The notes under the pieces are model-generated. The model had not been told where the DNA came from, ran no database searches, and worked only from the letters and a program-made list of their open reading frames with translations. Made by a program: the position numbers and the translations under genes. DNA of 57,660 bases from JBEKVE01 sp049514335 (lineage in GTDB: Bacteria > Actinomycetota > Acidimicrobiia > Acidimicrobiales > UBA8190): contig JBEKVE010000001.1 of NCBI GenBank assembly GCA_049514335.1, forward strand, positions 1 to 57,660. Direction: 5' to 3'. This document shows positions 42,136-50,268 of this stretch, in pieces. Numbering within the stretch: the first letter of the stretch is position 1; each line of letters starts with the position of its first letter.

Positions 42136-42149
42136 GTATAACGATATAC
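42136..42149. promoter_or_regulatory. Putative PadR operator, GTATA-N4-TATAC
   Basis: GTATAACGATATAC is an inverted repeat with 5-bp arms and the spacer ACGA. It is an AT-rich island in DNA that is otherwise mostly G+C, and PadR proteins bind such TATAC-type palindromes. It lies upstream of padR and between it and the SpoIID-type gene, so it could control both. A TTATAC -10-like box on the minus strand overlaps it. Confidence 0.55.
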
Positions 42150-42279
42150 CTCCGGGGCGGCGACCACCAGGGCGGTCCGCCCGGGGGCTCCCGGTGGTCG
42201 GTACCATCGGGGGATCCCGGATGCCTCCCCCCGACCCCGACGCGCCCCTGCCCGGGTCGCCGCCCTCCTCGGCGCCGTC

Positions 42280-44331
42280 GTGGTGGCGGCCGGGGTCTAC
42301 GCCGTGGCGGTGCCCGCCGCCTCGGCCTATCCCTCTGCCGACGTCACCCTCACGGGCCACGGCTGGGGTCCCGGCACGGGCATGGGGCAGTGGGGAGCCC
42401 TGGGCGACGCCCTGGCCCAGACCTCGTACACCCAGATCCTGTCGGACGCCTACGGCACGCTGGCCGGCGGTGGCACCACGTCGATCGGCACCCTGCCCGA
42501 CGGCTGGAGCGACGGGTCCACCCCGGTGAAGGTGGCCGTCACCGCCAACGCCGGCAACACCGTGATCGTCACCTCGGGCTCGCCCTTCACGGTGACGGGC
42601 ACGGCCGACACCTTCGGCCCCGGGGGCACCTATGGGGCGGTGATGTTCCAGATCGCCACCGGCACGAGCGGGCTGTGGAACGTCTTCGGGGCCACCGGCT
42701 GCGCCGGGCCCAGCTGGTCGCTCATCGAGACGGACGTGTCCGGCCCCACTGCCTCGCCCGTCACGGCCGCGCCGTTCCCCACGGCGCCGGGGCCGGGCCT
42801 CGACGCCGAGCTGCTCCAGCTGTGCCAGGGGGGCGGCAACCTCTACGCCCGGGGCAGCTTCGAAGGCGTCACCAACTCCGCCGGGCAACCCCGCACCGTC
42901 GACATCGTCGCACTGGGCCAGTACGTGGCGGACGTGACGCCGTCGGAGTCCCCCGTGAGCTGGGGGGCGCTCGGCGCCGCCGGTCCCCAGGGCGAGCCGT
43001 GGGGCTTCCAGGAGCTCGAGGCGCAGGCCGTGGCGTCGCGGTCCTACGTGATGAGCACCTACGGCGCCCTGCAGGGCTACTTCGGCTATGCCGACATCTG
43101 CGATACGTCGTGCCAGTCCTATCCTGGCGTGGCCAACGAGAACGCCCTCACCGACACCGCCGTCACCGACACGAGCGACACCGTCGTGCTCATGCCCGGC
43201 GGCACCGTGGCCCAGACCCAGTACTCCTCGTCCACCGGCGGCTACAGCGCCCCCGGCACGTTCGCGGCCGAGCCCGATCCGCAGGACGCGGTGTGCGTGG
43301 CGGGGGCCTGCAACCCGCACCACAGCTGGCAGGCCCAGATCCCGGTGGCCGCCGTGGAGAGCGCCTACCCGCAGATCGGCACGCTCATCTCCGTCGGTGT
43401 GTCGCAGCGAAACGGCCTGGGCGATCTGGGGGGCCGCGTGGTGGAGATGACGGTGCAGGGGAGCGCCGGGAACGTGTCGGTGACCGGCAATGCCTTCGCC
43501 GCCCAGTTCGCCGCCGACGGCGTGCAGTCCAACTGGTTCGCGGTGACGAGCCAGCCCAGTGGCGGCGTGGGCGGCTACTGGATGGCGGCCGCCGACGGGG
43601 GCGTGTTCGCCTTCGGCAACGCCGGGTTCGACGGTTCGATGGGCGGCACGCACCTGAACGCCCCCGTGGTGGGCATCGCCGCCACGCCCGACGCCGGCGG
43701 CTACTGGTTGGCGGCCGGCGACGGCGGCATCTTCTCCTTCGGTGACGCCGGGTTCCACGGCTCGATGGGGGGCACGCGCCTGAACGACCCTGTGGTGGGT
43801 GTGGCGGCCACGACCGACGGCGCCGGGTACTGGGAGGTGGCGTCCGACGGCGGCATCTTCTCCTTCGGTGACGCCGGGTTCCACGGCTCGATGGGGGGCA
43901 CGCGCCTGAACGACCCTGTGGTGGGCATGGCCGTCACCCCCGACGGCGCCGGGTACTGGGAGGTGGCGTCCGACGGCGGCATCTTCTCCTTCGGTGACGC
44001 CGGGTTCCACGGGTCGCTCGGTGCCACCCACCTGAACGCGCCGGTGGTGGGCATGGCCGCCGCACCCGACGGCGGGGGCTACTGGCTGGTGGCCGCCGAC
44101 GGCGGCGTGTTCGCCTTCGGTGACGCCGGGTACGAAGGTTCGCTGCCCGGCATCGGGCTGCACGCGCCCGGCGCCGCGCTCCTGGCCACCCACACCGGTC
44201 TCGGGTACCTCGTGCTCGGCAGAGGGGGTCAGGCGGTCGACTTCGGCGACGCACCGCAATTCGGCGACGTCACGACGGCGGTGCCCGGATGGACGGGCAC
44301 CGTGGTGGGGGGCGCGACCGCGTCGGGGTGA
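42280..44331 (+). CDS. SpoIID/LytB-type secreted protein with GYW-DGGIFSFGDAGF repeats; signal peptide start lost
   Basis: A frame of 683 residues starting at GTG 42280, inside what should be a signal peptide. The N-terminal 400 residues contain the SpoIID/LytB amidase-enhancer pattern: GHGWGPGTGMGQWGALG, then ELEAQAVASRSYVMSTYG, then TQYSSSTGGYSAP, which acts on peptidoglycan. Five 42-residue repeats follow, each with GYW..A.DGGIF.FGDAGF.GS. The true start is likely ATG 42221: one more C in the C6 run just after it gives MPPPRPRRAPAR, a hydrophobic run and PAASA, a textbook signal peptide. A TACCAT -10-like box lies 13 bases before that ATG. As sequenced, the protein would lack an export signal. 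Confidence 0.85.
   Translation: MVAAGVYAVAVPAASAYPSADVTLTGHGWGPGTGMGQWGALGDALAQTSYTQILSDAYGTLAGGGTTSIGTLPDGWSDGSTPVKVAVTANAGNTVIVTSGSPFTVTGTADTFGPGGTYGAVMFQIATGTSGLWNVFGATGCAGPSWSLIETDVSGPTASPVTAAPFPTAPGPGLDAELLQLCQGGGNLYARGSFEGVTNSAGQPRTVDIVALGQYVADVTPSESPVSWGALGAAGPQGEPWGFQELEAQAVASRSYVMSTYGALQGYFGYADICDTSCQSYPGVANENALTDTAVTDTSDTVVLMPGGTVAQTQYSSSTGGYSAPGTFAAEPDPQDAVCVAGACNPHHSWQAQIPVAAVESAYPQIGTLISVGVSQRNGLGDLGGRVVEMTVQGSAGNVSVTGNAFAAQFAADGVQSNWFAVTSQPSGGVGGYWMAAADGGVFAFGNAGFDGSMGGTHLNAPVVGIAATPDAGGYWLAAGDGGIFSFGDAGFHGSMGGTRLNDPVVGVAATTDGAGYWEVASDGGIFSFGDAGFHGSMGGTRLNDPVVGMAVTPDGAGYWEVASDGGIFSFGDAGFHGSLGATHLNAPVVGMAAAPDGGGYWLVAADGGVFAFGDAGYEGSLPGIGLHAPGAALLATHTGLGYLVLGRGGQAVDFGDAPQFGDVTTAVPGWTGTVVGGATASG
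43572..44201. repeat. Five 126-bp in-frame repeats in the SpoIID-type gene
   Basis: Units start at GGCTAC or GGGTAC, at 43572, 43698, 43824, 43950 and 44076, exactly 126 bp apart, so each encodes 42 residues. The stretches from 43734 to about 43770 and following, and from 43860 onward, are almost identical over more than 60 bases, showing a recent duplication or gene conversion. Repeats of this type are common in secreted proteins of Acidimicrobiia (family knowledge). Confidence 0.85.
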
Positions 44332-44368
44332 GGCGGCGCGGGACCGGCCGCGGCGCCCCCGGGGCGGA

Positions 44369-44374
44369 TAGGGT
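44369..44374 (+). promoter_or_regulatory. -10-like TAGGGT, 6 bases before the aldo/keto reductase start
   Basis: TAGGGT ends 6 bases before the GTG at 44381. No Shine-Dalgarno lies in between, so this message is also probably leaderless. Confidence 0.4.
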
Positions 44375-44380
44375 GCGGCC

Positions 44381-45250
44381 GTGCTCACGCGCCGACTGGG
44401 GCGAACGGGACACCGGTCCTCGGTGGCGATCCTCGGTGGGGCGGCGTTCTGGGGCACCGATCCCGACGTGACGGCGGCGAGCTTCACGGCCGCCCTCGAC
44501 GCCGGTGTCAACCACCTCGACGTGGCTCCCAGCTACGGGCGGGCCCAGGAGCTGCTCGGCCCCCTGTTGCCCCCGGTGCGCGACCGGCTCTTCGTGGCCT
44601 GCAAGACGATGCGCCACGACCCCGGCGGGGTGCGCGCCCAGCTCGAGGAGTCGCTCACGGCGCTTCGCTGTGCGTGGTTCGACCTCTACCAGCTGCACGC
44701 CGTCACCAGCCTCGAGGAGCTCGATGCGCGTGCCGCGGCGGTGCAGGTCCTCTTGGCTGCACGTGACGAGGGCCTGTGCCGCCACGTGGGCATCACCGGA
44801 CACGAGCTCACCACGCCCGCGGCGCAGCGCGAGGCCTTGCGGCGCTACGACCTCGACACCGTCATGTTCCCGGTCAATCCCCGGCTGTGGGCGGACACCG
44901 CATACCGCGCCGATGCCGAGGCCCTCATCGCCGACGCCCGGGCCCGGGACGTGGGCGTCATGGCCATCAAGGCGGTGGCGGCACGCCCGTGGGGGGAGCG
45001 GCCGCACACCACCACCACGTGGTACGAGCCCTACACCGACGGCGACGACATCGCCCGGGCCGTGCGCTTCGTGCTGGGCACGCCCGGCGTGGACGCCCTG
45101 TGCACCCCGAGCGAGCCCCGGCTGGCCGCCGCCACCATCGCCGCCGCGGCGCGCGTCGAAGAGGCCCACGCCATGAGCGAGGCCGAGCGGGCCGACGCCA
45201 TGGCCCGCAGCGGCGGCGAGGCGCACATCTTCCCCATGCCCGCCGGATGA
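44381..45250 (+). CDS. Aldo/keto reductase family protein
   Basis: A 289-residue TIM-barrel oxidoreductase. RRLGRTGHRSSVAILGGAAFW starts the barrel, AGVNHLDVAPSYGRAQELLG carries the catalytic Asp and Tyr, KTMRHDPGGVRAQLEESLTALRCAWFDLYQLHA gives the Lys and the barrel strand, and FVLGTPGVDALCTPSEPR is the NADP-binding end. It uses NADPH to reduce a carbonyl. The family member closest by length is the YajO or ferredoxin-linked type, but no cysteine cluster is present. GTG start, apparently leaderless; the methyltransferase gene overlaps its end by ATGA. Confidence 0.88.
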   Translation: MLTRRLGRTGHRSSVAILGGAAFWGTDPDVTAASFTAALDAGVNHLDVAPSYGRAQELLGPLLPPVRDRLFVACKTMRHDPGGVRAQLEESLTALRCAWFDLYQLHAVTSLEELDARAAAVQVLLAARDEGLCRHVGITGHELTTPAAQREALRRYDLDTVMFPVNPRLWADTAYRADAEALIADARARDVGVMAIKAVAARPWGERPHTTTTWYEPYTDGDDIARAVRFVLGTPGVDALCTPSEPRLAAATIAAAARVEEAHAMSEAERADAMARSGGEAHIFPMPAG

Positions 45251-45978
45251 CCGAGGGCTCCGACGCCTTCGGGCGGGCATTGCTCGAATGGACCAGGGGC
45301 GGCACCGAGCCCGAGATCATCGAGCGCGACGACGGCTTCGACGACGTCGGTGCCGGCTACGAGGTCTACCTGGCGCCGTTCTCGGACTGGGAACCGGCCG
45401 AGCGCAGAGCCACGGCCCTGGCGCGTGGCCGGGTGCTCGACGTGGGGTGCGGGGCGGGCCGGGTGGCGCTGCACCTCCAGGACCGCGGTCTCGACGTGGT
45501 GGGCCTCGACTCGTCACCGCTCGCAGCACGGGCGGCGCGCCTGCGGGGGGTGCGGCAGGTGTGGTGCACGAGCGCCGACGACCTCGGACAGCGCGTGGCG
45601 GCGTTCGACACCATCGTGCTGTTCGGCAACAACTTCGGCATGTTCGGCACACCCGAGCGCACCCGGCGCGTGCTGAAGGCATGGTCGCGCCACGCCACCC
45701 CCGGGACCCGCATCCTGGCCGAGAGCACCAACCCCTACTGCGGCGGTGCCCCCGCGCTCGACCGCGCCTATTACCAGCGCAATCGGGCCCGGGGTCGCAT
45801 GCCGGGCCAGGTGCGGGTGCGCACCCGCTACCGGCGCTGGGTCACGCCCTGGTTCGACTGGCTCTTCGTGTCACGCGCCGACCTGCGCGAGCTCGTGCGG
45901 GGAACGGGGTGGCACGTCACCGAGGTGGTGGGGTCGTCGCCCGCCGAGGCGTACGTGGCCGTGCTCGAGAGGCGCTGA
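45247..45978 (+). CDS. Class I SAM-dependent methyltransferase
   Basis: A 243-residue protein. GRVLDVGCGAGRVALHLQDRGLDVVGLDSSPLAARAARL is the SAM-binding core (residues 62-100). FDTIVLFGNNFGMFGTPERTRRVL follows near residue 125 and GTRILAEST near 160. The substrate is not visible. It overlaps the aldo/keto reductase by ATGA, so the two are co-translated and may act in one pathway. It converges on the DEAD-box gene with only 7 bases between stops. Confidence 0.88.
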   Translation: MTEGSDAFGRALLEWTRGGTEPEIIERDDGFDDVGAGYEVYLAPFSDWEPAERRATALARGRVLDVGCGAGRVALHLQDRGLDVVGLDSSPLAARAARLRGVRQVWCTSADDLGQRVAAFDTIVLFGNNFGMFGTPERTRRVLKAWSRHATPGTRILAESTNPYCGGAPALDRAYYQRNRARGRMPGQVRVRTRYRRWVTPWFDWLFVSRADLRELVRGTGWHVTEVVGSSPAEAYVAVLERR

Positions 45979-45985
45979 GCAGCGG

Positions 45986-47371
45986 TCAGCCGGCGCGCTT
46001 GTACTGCGGGCGGCCCTTGCGTCCCGGTGCCGACGGTCGCCGGGGCTGGGCGAAGCCCGTGGCGCCGGCCTGCTTCGGCGTCGAAGCGCCGGCGCGCCCC
46101 CGTCCGCCGCTGCGTCGCGGCCCACCGCGCCCCGCGGCATGCGCCGCCCCCGCCCCTTGCGAGGAGCGGGCGGAGCGCGTGGTGCCACCGCCCTTCGGCG
46201 CGTCCTTCACGCCGGAGGACTGCAGTGCGCTCAGGGCGGTGGTGACGGTGGCGGTGGAGGGTCCGTCGGGTGCGTCGAAGCCCTGGGCCAGACCGAGCGT
46301 CCGTTGCATGCCGCGCACCGTGGCGTGGTCGGCGTCGGTCACGAACGACACGACGGTGCCGTCGCGTCCCGCTCTCCCGGTGCGCCCCGACCGGTGGAGG
46401 TAGTCGGTGGCGTCGGTCGGCGGGTCGAAGTGCACCACGCAGGGCAGGTCCTCGACGTGGATGCCACGGGCGGCGACGTCGGTGGCCACCAGGGCGTGCG
46501 CCCGTCCCTGGGAGAAGGCGGCCAGGGCGCGCTCGCGCTGGGCCTGGGTGCGGTCGCCGTGAATGGCCACGGCGGAGATCCCGGCCTGGGTCAGCTGCTT
46601 GGCCACCCGGTCGGCACCGCGCCGCGTGCGGCAGAAGACCACGGCGCGCCCGTGCTGGCTCACCAGCCGGGCCGCCAGGCGGACACGCTCGGAGCGCTCC
46701 GCCCGCCAAAAGACGTGGGCGACCGCACCGACGCTCGATTCGTCGGCGACGACGTCGTGACGGACGGGGTCGTGCTGGTAGGAGGCGACCAGCGTCTCCA
46801 CCTCACGCCCGATGGTGGCGGAGAACAACAGCACCTGGCGCCGGGACGAGGTCTTGTCGAGCAGGCGCCGGACGGCGGGGAGAAAGCCCATGTCCGCCAT
46901 GCGGTCGGCCTCGTCGACGACCACCGTCTGGACGTCGGCCAGACTGAGCACCCCTTGCTGCAGCAGGTCCTCGAGGCGCCCCGGGCAGGCCACGACGATG
47001 TCGACGCCACGCTCGAGTGCCTTGCGGCTGGCGCCGTACCCGGTGCCGCCGTACACGGCCAGGGTGCGCCGGCCGTTGTCGCCGGCGAGGAGGGCGAGCT
47101 CGCCCTGGACCTGGGCGGCGAGCTCCCGGGTGGGGACGAGCACGAGCGCCCGGGGCCGGCGGGAGAGCGATCCGGTGGCCGCGCTCACGACCGCCACGCC
47201 GAAGGCGATGGTCTTGCCCGAGCCGGTCGGTGCCCGGCCGCACACGTCCCGGCCCGCCAGGGCGTCGGGGATGGTGGCGCTCTGGATGGGGAAGGGACTC
47301 GTGATCCCCTGCCGGGCGAGGCGGGTCACCAGGCGTTCAGGGACGCCGAGATCTGAGAAGGACGTGTGCAA
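45986..47371 (-). CDS. DEAD-box RNA helicase
   Basis: A 461-residue ATP-dependent RNA helicase. The motifs appear in order: PIQ (Q motif, near 28), PTGSGKT (48-54), PTRELA (80-85), DEAD (153-156), SAT (184-186), then ATDVAARGIHVEDL and HRSGRTGRAGR. The last 80 residues are basic and rich in Gly, Arg, Ser and Lys, as in RhlE/DeaD-type proteins that act on rRNA and cold-shock messages. The start is TTG at 47371, with GGAG about 7 bases upstream. A TAGGTT box at 47474-47479 (minus strand) could be its -10, giving a leader of roughly 100 bases. Confidence 0.92.
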   Translation of the reverse strand: MHTSFSDLGVPERLVTRLARQGITSPFPIQSATIPDALAGRDVCGRAPTGSGKTIAFGVAVVSAATGSLSRRPRALVLVPTRELAAQVQGELALLAGDNGRRTLAVYGGTGYGASRKALERGVDIVVACPGRLEDLLQQGVLSLADVQTVVVDEADRMADMGFLPAVRRLLDKTSSRRQVLLFSATIGREVETLVASYQHDPVRHDVVADESSVGAVAHVFWRAERSERVRLAARLVSQHGRAVVFCRTRRGADRVAKQLTQAGISAVAIHGDRTQAQRERALAAFSQGRAHALVATDVAARGIHVEDLPCVVHFDPPTDATDYLHRSGRTGRAGRDGTVVSFVTDADHATVRGMQRTLGLAQGFDAPDGPSTATVTTALSALQSSGVKDAPKGGGTTRSARSSQGAGAAHAAGRGGPRRSGGRGRAGASTPKQAGATGFAQPRRPSAPGRKGRPQYKRAG

Positions 47372-47556
47372 CGAAGCTCCAGTCGGAAGAGGGAGGCCGA
47401 CTCGACAGGAGCTCGAAGCGGGCCACGCGGCGAAGGTGCCGACGACCGGTCGGGGAACGACCGGTATGGGAACAACCTAGCAGGACCGGGACACTGCCCC
47501 GTTCACCGACACCGCGCACCACGCGCTCCAAGCCACCAGGCAGGGCGCGCCCGAGG

Positions 47557-48360
47557 TCACCAGGCGGTGAGAACGTCGCCGATGCGGCGGAAGCCGCGCA
47601 GCTTGCCCCACCGCCCCAGACGACCGGCGTCCACGCCGATATCGGCCGCCTCGAGCATGGCGCGGTCGCCGGCGCTGTTGCCGTAGGCCCACACAAAGGG
47701 CCGTTCGCCCTCAGCCCGAGCGGCGTCGCCGACGCGTGCACCCACGCCGTCGGAGGCCCGACGCTGCGATGCCTCCAGCCACTGCTCCAGCCGGTCCCGC
47801 TTCTGCTCGGCGCGGCAGTTGGCGCCCTCGAAGCGGCCCGTCAGCCTGCCGTCGGCGTCGACCTCCAACCGGGTGGCGACGACACCGTCGACGCCGAGGT
47901 CCTCGCCCACGGGCTTCACGTAGTACTCGGGCGAGGCCGACACGATGACGATGCGATGGCCTTGTCGCTGGTGCCAGTCGAGCCGGGCCCGCATCTCGAT
48001 CCGGGCCCGACGGGCGTAGTGGGCGCGTCCGAAGGTGGCCGCCCGAGCCGTGACGTCGGCGGCGTCGAGGCCCGCCAACGTGCGCCGGAAGAGCGCCTCT
48101 TTGGCAACGTCGGACGCCGGTCCCCCGAACAGCGCGGCGCGCACCATGAGCGGCGCCAGAGCCACACCTGCCGCCAGGACGCGGGGCCGGCCCCGCAGGG
48201 CGGAGAGGAAGCGCCACACGCTGCCCCCGTCGGTGAGGGTGCCGTCGAAATCGAAGGCGGCCACGACGTCGTCGCCGGGGACGCGCGCGGCGCGCTTCGG
48301 CGGTGGCGACCACCGCGAGGGTCGGCGCGCCGGTGCGGGCTCGGGTAGCGCCGCGCTCAA
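47557..48360 (-). CDS. HAD-IB family phosphatase
   Basis: A 267-residue HAD superfamily hydrolase. The first catalytic motif is VVAAFDFDGTLTDGGSVWRFL, motif II is RIVIVSASPEYYVKPVGEDLG, and the last motif is FVWAYGNSAGDRAMLEAADI; the SerB-like cap lies between I and II. It probably dephosphorylates a small phosphate ester such as a lysolipid or phosphoserine. The TTG at 48360 overlaps the stop of the enoyl-CoA hydratase (TTGA), which supports coupled translation. A GTG later, just before AAFDFDG, is an alternative and would drop a Pro/Arg-rich N-terminus. Confidence 0.85.
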   Translation of the reverse strand: MSAALPEPAPARRPSRWSPPPKRAARVPGDDVVAAFDFDGTLTDGGSVWRFLSALRGRPRVLAAGVALAPLMVRAALFGGPASDVAKEALFRRTLAGLDAADVTARAATFGRAHYARRARIEMRARLDWHQRQGHRIVIVSASPEYYVKPVGEDLGVDGVVATRLEVDADGRLTGRFEGANCRAEQKRDRLEQWLEASQRRASDGVGARVGDAARAEGERPFVWAYGNSAGDRAMLEAADIGVDAGRLGRWGKLRGFRRIGDVLTAW

Positions 48361-49187
48361 CTGGCCGGGCCCCCGGGCCCGCCTATCTCGGTGCCCGTGC
48401 CCGTCGCCAATGTCGTGCCGTGGCGCCCGCCACCGGCCGCGAAGCGAGCGGCGCCCTCGATGGACTCGCCGCTGGCGATGGTGTCCTGGCCGAACCGGGT
48501 CTCGAGCACGAGGGCGTCGGGCTCGGGGAGGCCCCACTGCCACAACAGGGACCGGCGGTCGTTGCGCATGCAGCGCTGGGGGAGGGCGGCCAGCTCCTGG
48601 GCCAGGGCCATGGCGGCGGGCAGGGCCTGTCCCGGCGCCACCAGGCGGTTGACGAGCCCCATGTGCAGGGCCTCGGGGCCCTCGACGCCCCGGCCGGTGA
48701 GGACCATGTCCATGGCGTGGCTCTGGCCCACGAGGCGGGGCAGGCGCACGGTGCCCCCGTCGACCAGGGGGACGCCGAAGCGCCGGCAGTAGACCCCGAA
48801 GATGGCGTCGGTGGCGGCCACCCGCAGGTCGCACCACAGGGCGAGCTCGAGCCCGCCGGCCACGGCGTGCCCCTCCACGGCCGCGATCACCGGCTTGGAC
48901 AGGTCCAGGCGGGTGGGTCCCATGGGCCCCGGCCCCTCCTCGGTCACCGGTCGGCGGTCACCCTCGGACAAGGCCTTCAAGTCGGCCCCGGCGCAGAACG
49001 TGCCCCCGGCCCCGGTGAGAACGGCCACCGAGGCCGAGTCGTCCTCCTCGAACACCGAGAACGCAGTGAGCAGGTCGGCGGCGGTGGCCGAGTCGACGGC
49101 GTTGCGCCGCTCGGGCCGGAAGATGGTCACCACGATGACCGCGCCGTGCCTGCTCACGTCCACGGTCTTCCACACGGCCTCGCTCAC
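48357..49187 (-). CDS. Enoyl-CoA hydratase/isomerase (crotonase) family protein
   Basis: A 276-residue crotonase-fold protein. IFRPERRNAVDSATAADL begins the fold, GAGGTFCAGADLKALSEGDRR is the first oxyanion-hole strand, and KPVIAAVEGHAVAGGLELALWCDLRVA the second, with GVPLVDGGTVRLPRLVG after it. The residue at the catalytic glutamate position near GVPLVDGG reads Asp-Gly-Gly, so isomerase or other chemistry is possible. The GTG at 49187 has GGAGG 8 bases upstream, and the ATG 15 bases earlier has none. It is coupled to the HAD gene behind it. Confidence 0.88.
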   Translation of the reverse strand: MSEAVWKTVDVSRHGAVIVVTIFRPERRNAVDSATAADLLTAFSVFEEDDSASVAVLTGAGGTFCAGADLKALSEGDRRPVTEEGPGPMGPTRLDLSKPVIAAVEGHAVAGGLELALWCDLRVAATDAIFGVYCRRFGVPLVDGGTVRLPRLVGQSHAMDMVLTGRGVEGPEALHMGLVNRLVAPGQALPAAMALAQELAALPQRCMRNDRRSLLWQWGLPEPDALVLETRFGQDTIASGESIEGAARFAAGGGRHGTTLATGTGTEIGGPGGPAS

Positions 49188-49299
49188 GGTGCCGACCTCC
49201 ATGCCGGGAGCGGCGGGGCATCGCCGTCCGAACCGGGGCCATTCTCCCAGAGGCGCTGTCCCCGGGACGGACCCCGGACCTGAAAGCCGACCTGTCCGG

Positions 49300-49328
49300 T
49301 CGACAATTGCCCCACCAGCCGGTACACT
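49300..49328 (+). promoter_or_regulatory. Promoter of the peroxiredoxin gene, TCGACA-N17-TACACT
   Basis: A -35-like TCGACA at 49300-49305 and a -10-like TACACT at 49323-49328 are 17 bases apart. They lie 60 bases before the ATG of the peroxiredoxin, with a GGAGG site in the leader. This is the clearest two-box promoter in the window. Confidence 0.55.
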
Positions 49329-49389
49329 CCGCGTCGACAGCACGTCCACCGCAAACCGAGATCGCTCGAGGCGACCCGCAGGAGGAACC

Positions 49390-50025
49390 ATGGCAGTCCG
49401 ATTGGGCGACATCGCCCCTGATTTCACGGCCGACACGACTGACGGCACGATCAACTTCCACGAATGGCTGGGTGACTCGTGGGGGATCCTGTTCTCCCAC
49501 CCCAAGGACTTCACCCCGGTATGCACCACCGAGCTGGCCGCCTTCTCCAAGGCCAAGCCCGAGTTCGACAAGCGCAACACCAAGCTGATCGGGCTGTCGG
49601 TCGACTCCGTGGAGTCGCACCGCTCCTGGGACAAGGACATCGAGGAGACCCAGGGCACGGCCGTGGCCTTCCCGGTCATCGGTGACCCGGACCGCAAGGT
49701 GGCCGACCTCTACGACATGATCCACCCCAACGCCAACGACACCCTGACGGTGCGCTCGGTGTTCATCATCGGGCGGGACAAGAAGGTGAAGCTGATCCTC
49801 ACCTACCCCGCTTCGACGGGGCGCAACGTGGACGAGGTGCTGCGCGTTCTCGACTCTCTGCAGCTGACGGCCGACTACTCGGTCGCCACCCCCGTGAACT
49901 GGAAGGACGGCGACGACGTCATCGTCGTGCCGGCTCTCTCCGACGAGGACGCCGAGAAGAAGTTCCCCAAGGGCTTCAAGCGCCTGAAGCCGTACCTGCG
50001 GGTGACCCCCCAGCCCAACAAGTAA
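49390..50025 (+). CDS. 1-Cys peroxiredoxin (Prx6-type)
   Basis: A 211-residue thiol peroxidase. The peroxidatic Cys45 lies in FSHPKDFTPVCTTELAAF, and no other cysteine occurs, so it is a 1-Cys enzyme that needs an outside reductant. The C-terminal domain (from about residue 150) has VNWKDGDDVIVVPALSDEDAEKKFPKGF, which marks the Prx6 group. It detoxifies hydrogen peroxide and alkyl hydroperoxides. A GGAGGA site precedes the ATG. It ends before a strong hairpin and has its own promoter. Confidence 0.95.
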   Translation: MAVRLGDIAPDFTADTTDGTINFHEWLGDSWGILFSHPKDFTPVCTTELAAFSKAKPEFDKRNTKLIGLSVDSVESHRSWDKDIEETQGTAVAFPVIGDPDRKVADLYDMIHPNANDTLTVRSVFIIGRDKKVKLILTYPASTGRNVDEVLRVLDSLQLTADYSVATPVNWKDGDDVIVVPALSDEDAEKKFPKGFKRLKPYLRVTPQPNK

Positions 50026-50095
50026 CGAACCCGTCCGACGGCCACCGGCGGCCCTGGCGGGCCGTGCCGGACGCAGTCGGCGAAACCGAGCGCAT

Positions 50096-50123
50096 CCAGA
50101 GCCGGCCTTCGGGCCGGCTCTGG
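50096..50123. terminator. Bidirectional hairpin with UUCG loop
   Basis: CCAGAGCCGGCC, a TTCG loop, and the exact complement GGCCGGCTCTGG form a 12-bp stem with the very stable UUCG tetraloop. It lies 70 bases after the peroxiredoxin stop and before the convergent PspC-LiaF gene, so it can end transcription from both sides. Confidence 0.75.
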
Positions 50124-50163
50124 CGCGTCGGGGCGGTGACGCCGGGGCGGGACTGCCCCCCGG

Positions 50164-50226
50164 GTGGCCCGGGACCCCGGGTCGTGACGACGTGAGCGAC
50201 GACCCGGATGGCCCGGGACCCCGGGT
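50164..50226. repeat. Duplicated GC block between convergent genes
   Basis: TGGCCCGGGACCCCGGGT occurs at 50165-50182 and again 45 bases downstream, starting at 50209. Between them lies CCGGGTCGT with its reverse complement ACGACCCGG (50177-50185 and 50199-50207). The stretch is made of overlapping inverted and direct repeats and is non-coding. Its role is unknown. Confidence 0.55.
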
Positions 50227-50268
50227 GGCCCGACGCGTCGGGGTGGGTGGACGCGCCCGGAACGTGGG

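Noticed and set aside
42221..42264. ATG 42221 in its own frame as a separate gene
   Set aside because: The frame gives only a proline-rich peptide; the same DNA with one more C gives the signal peptide of the following gene.
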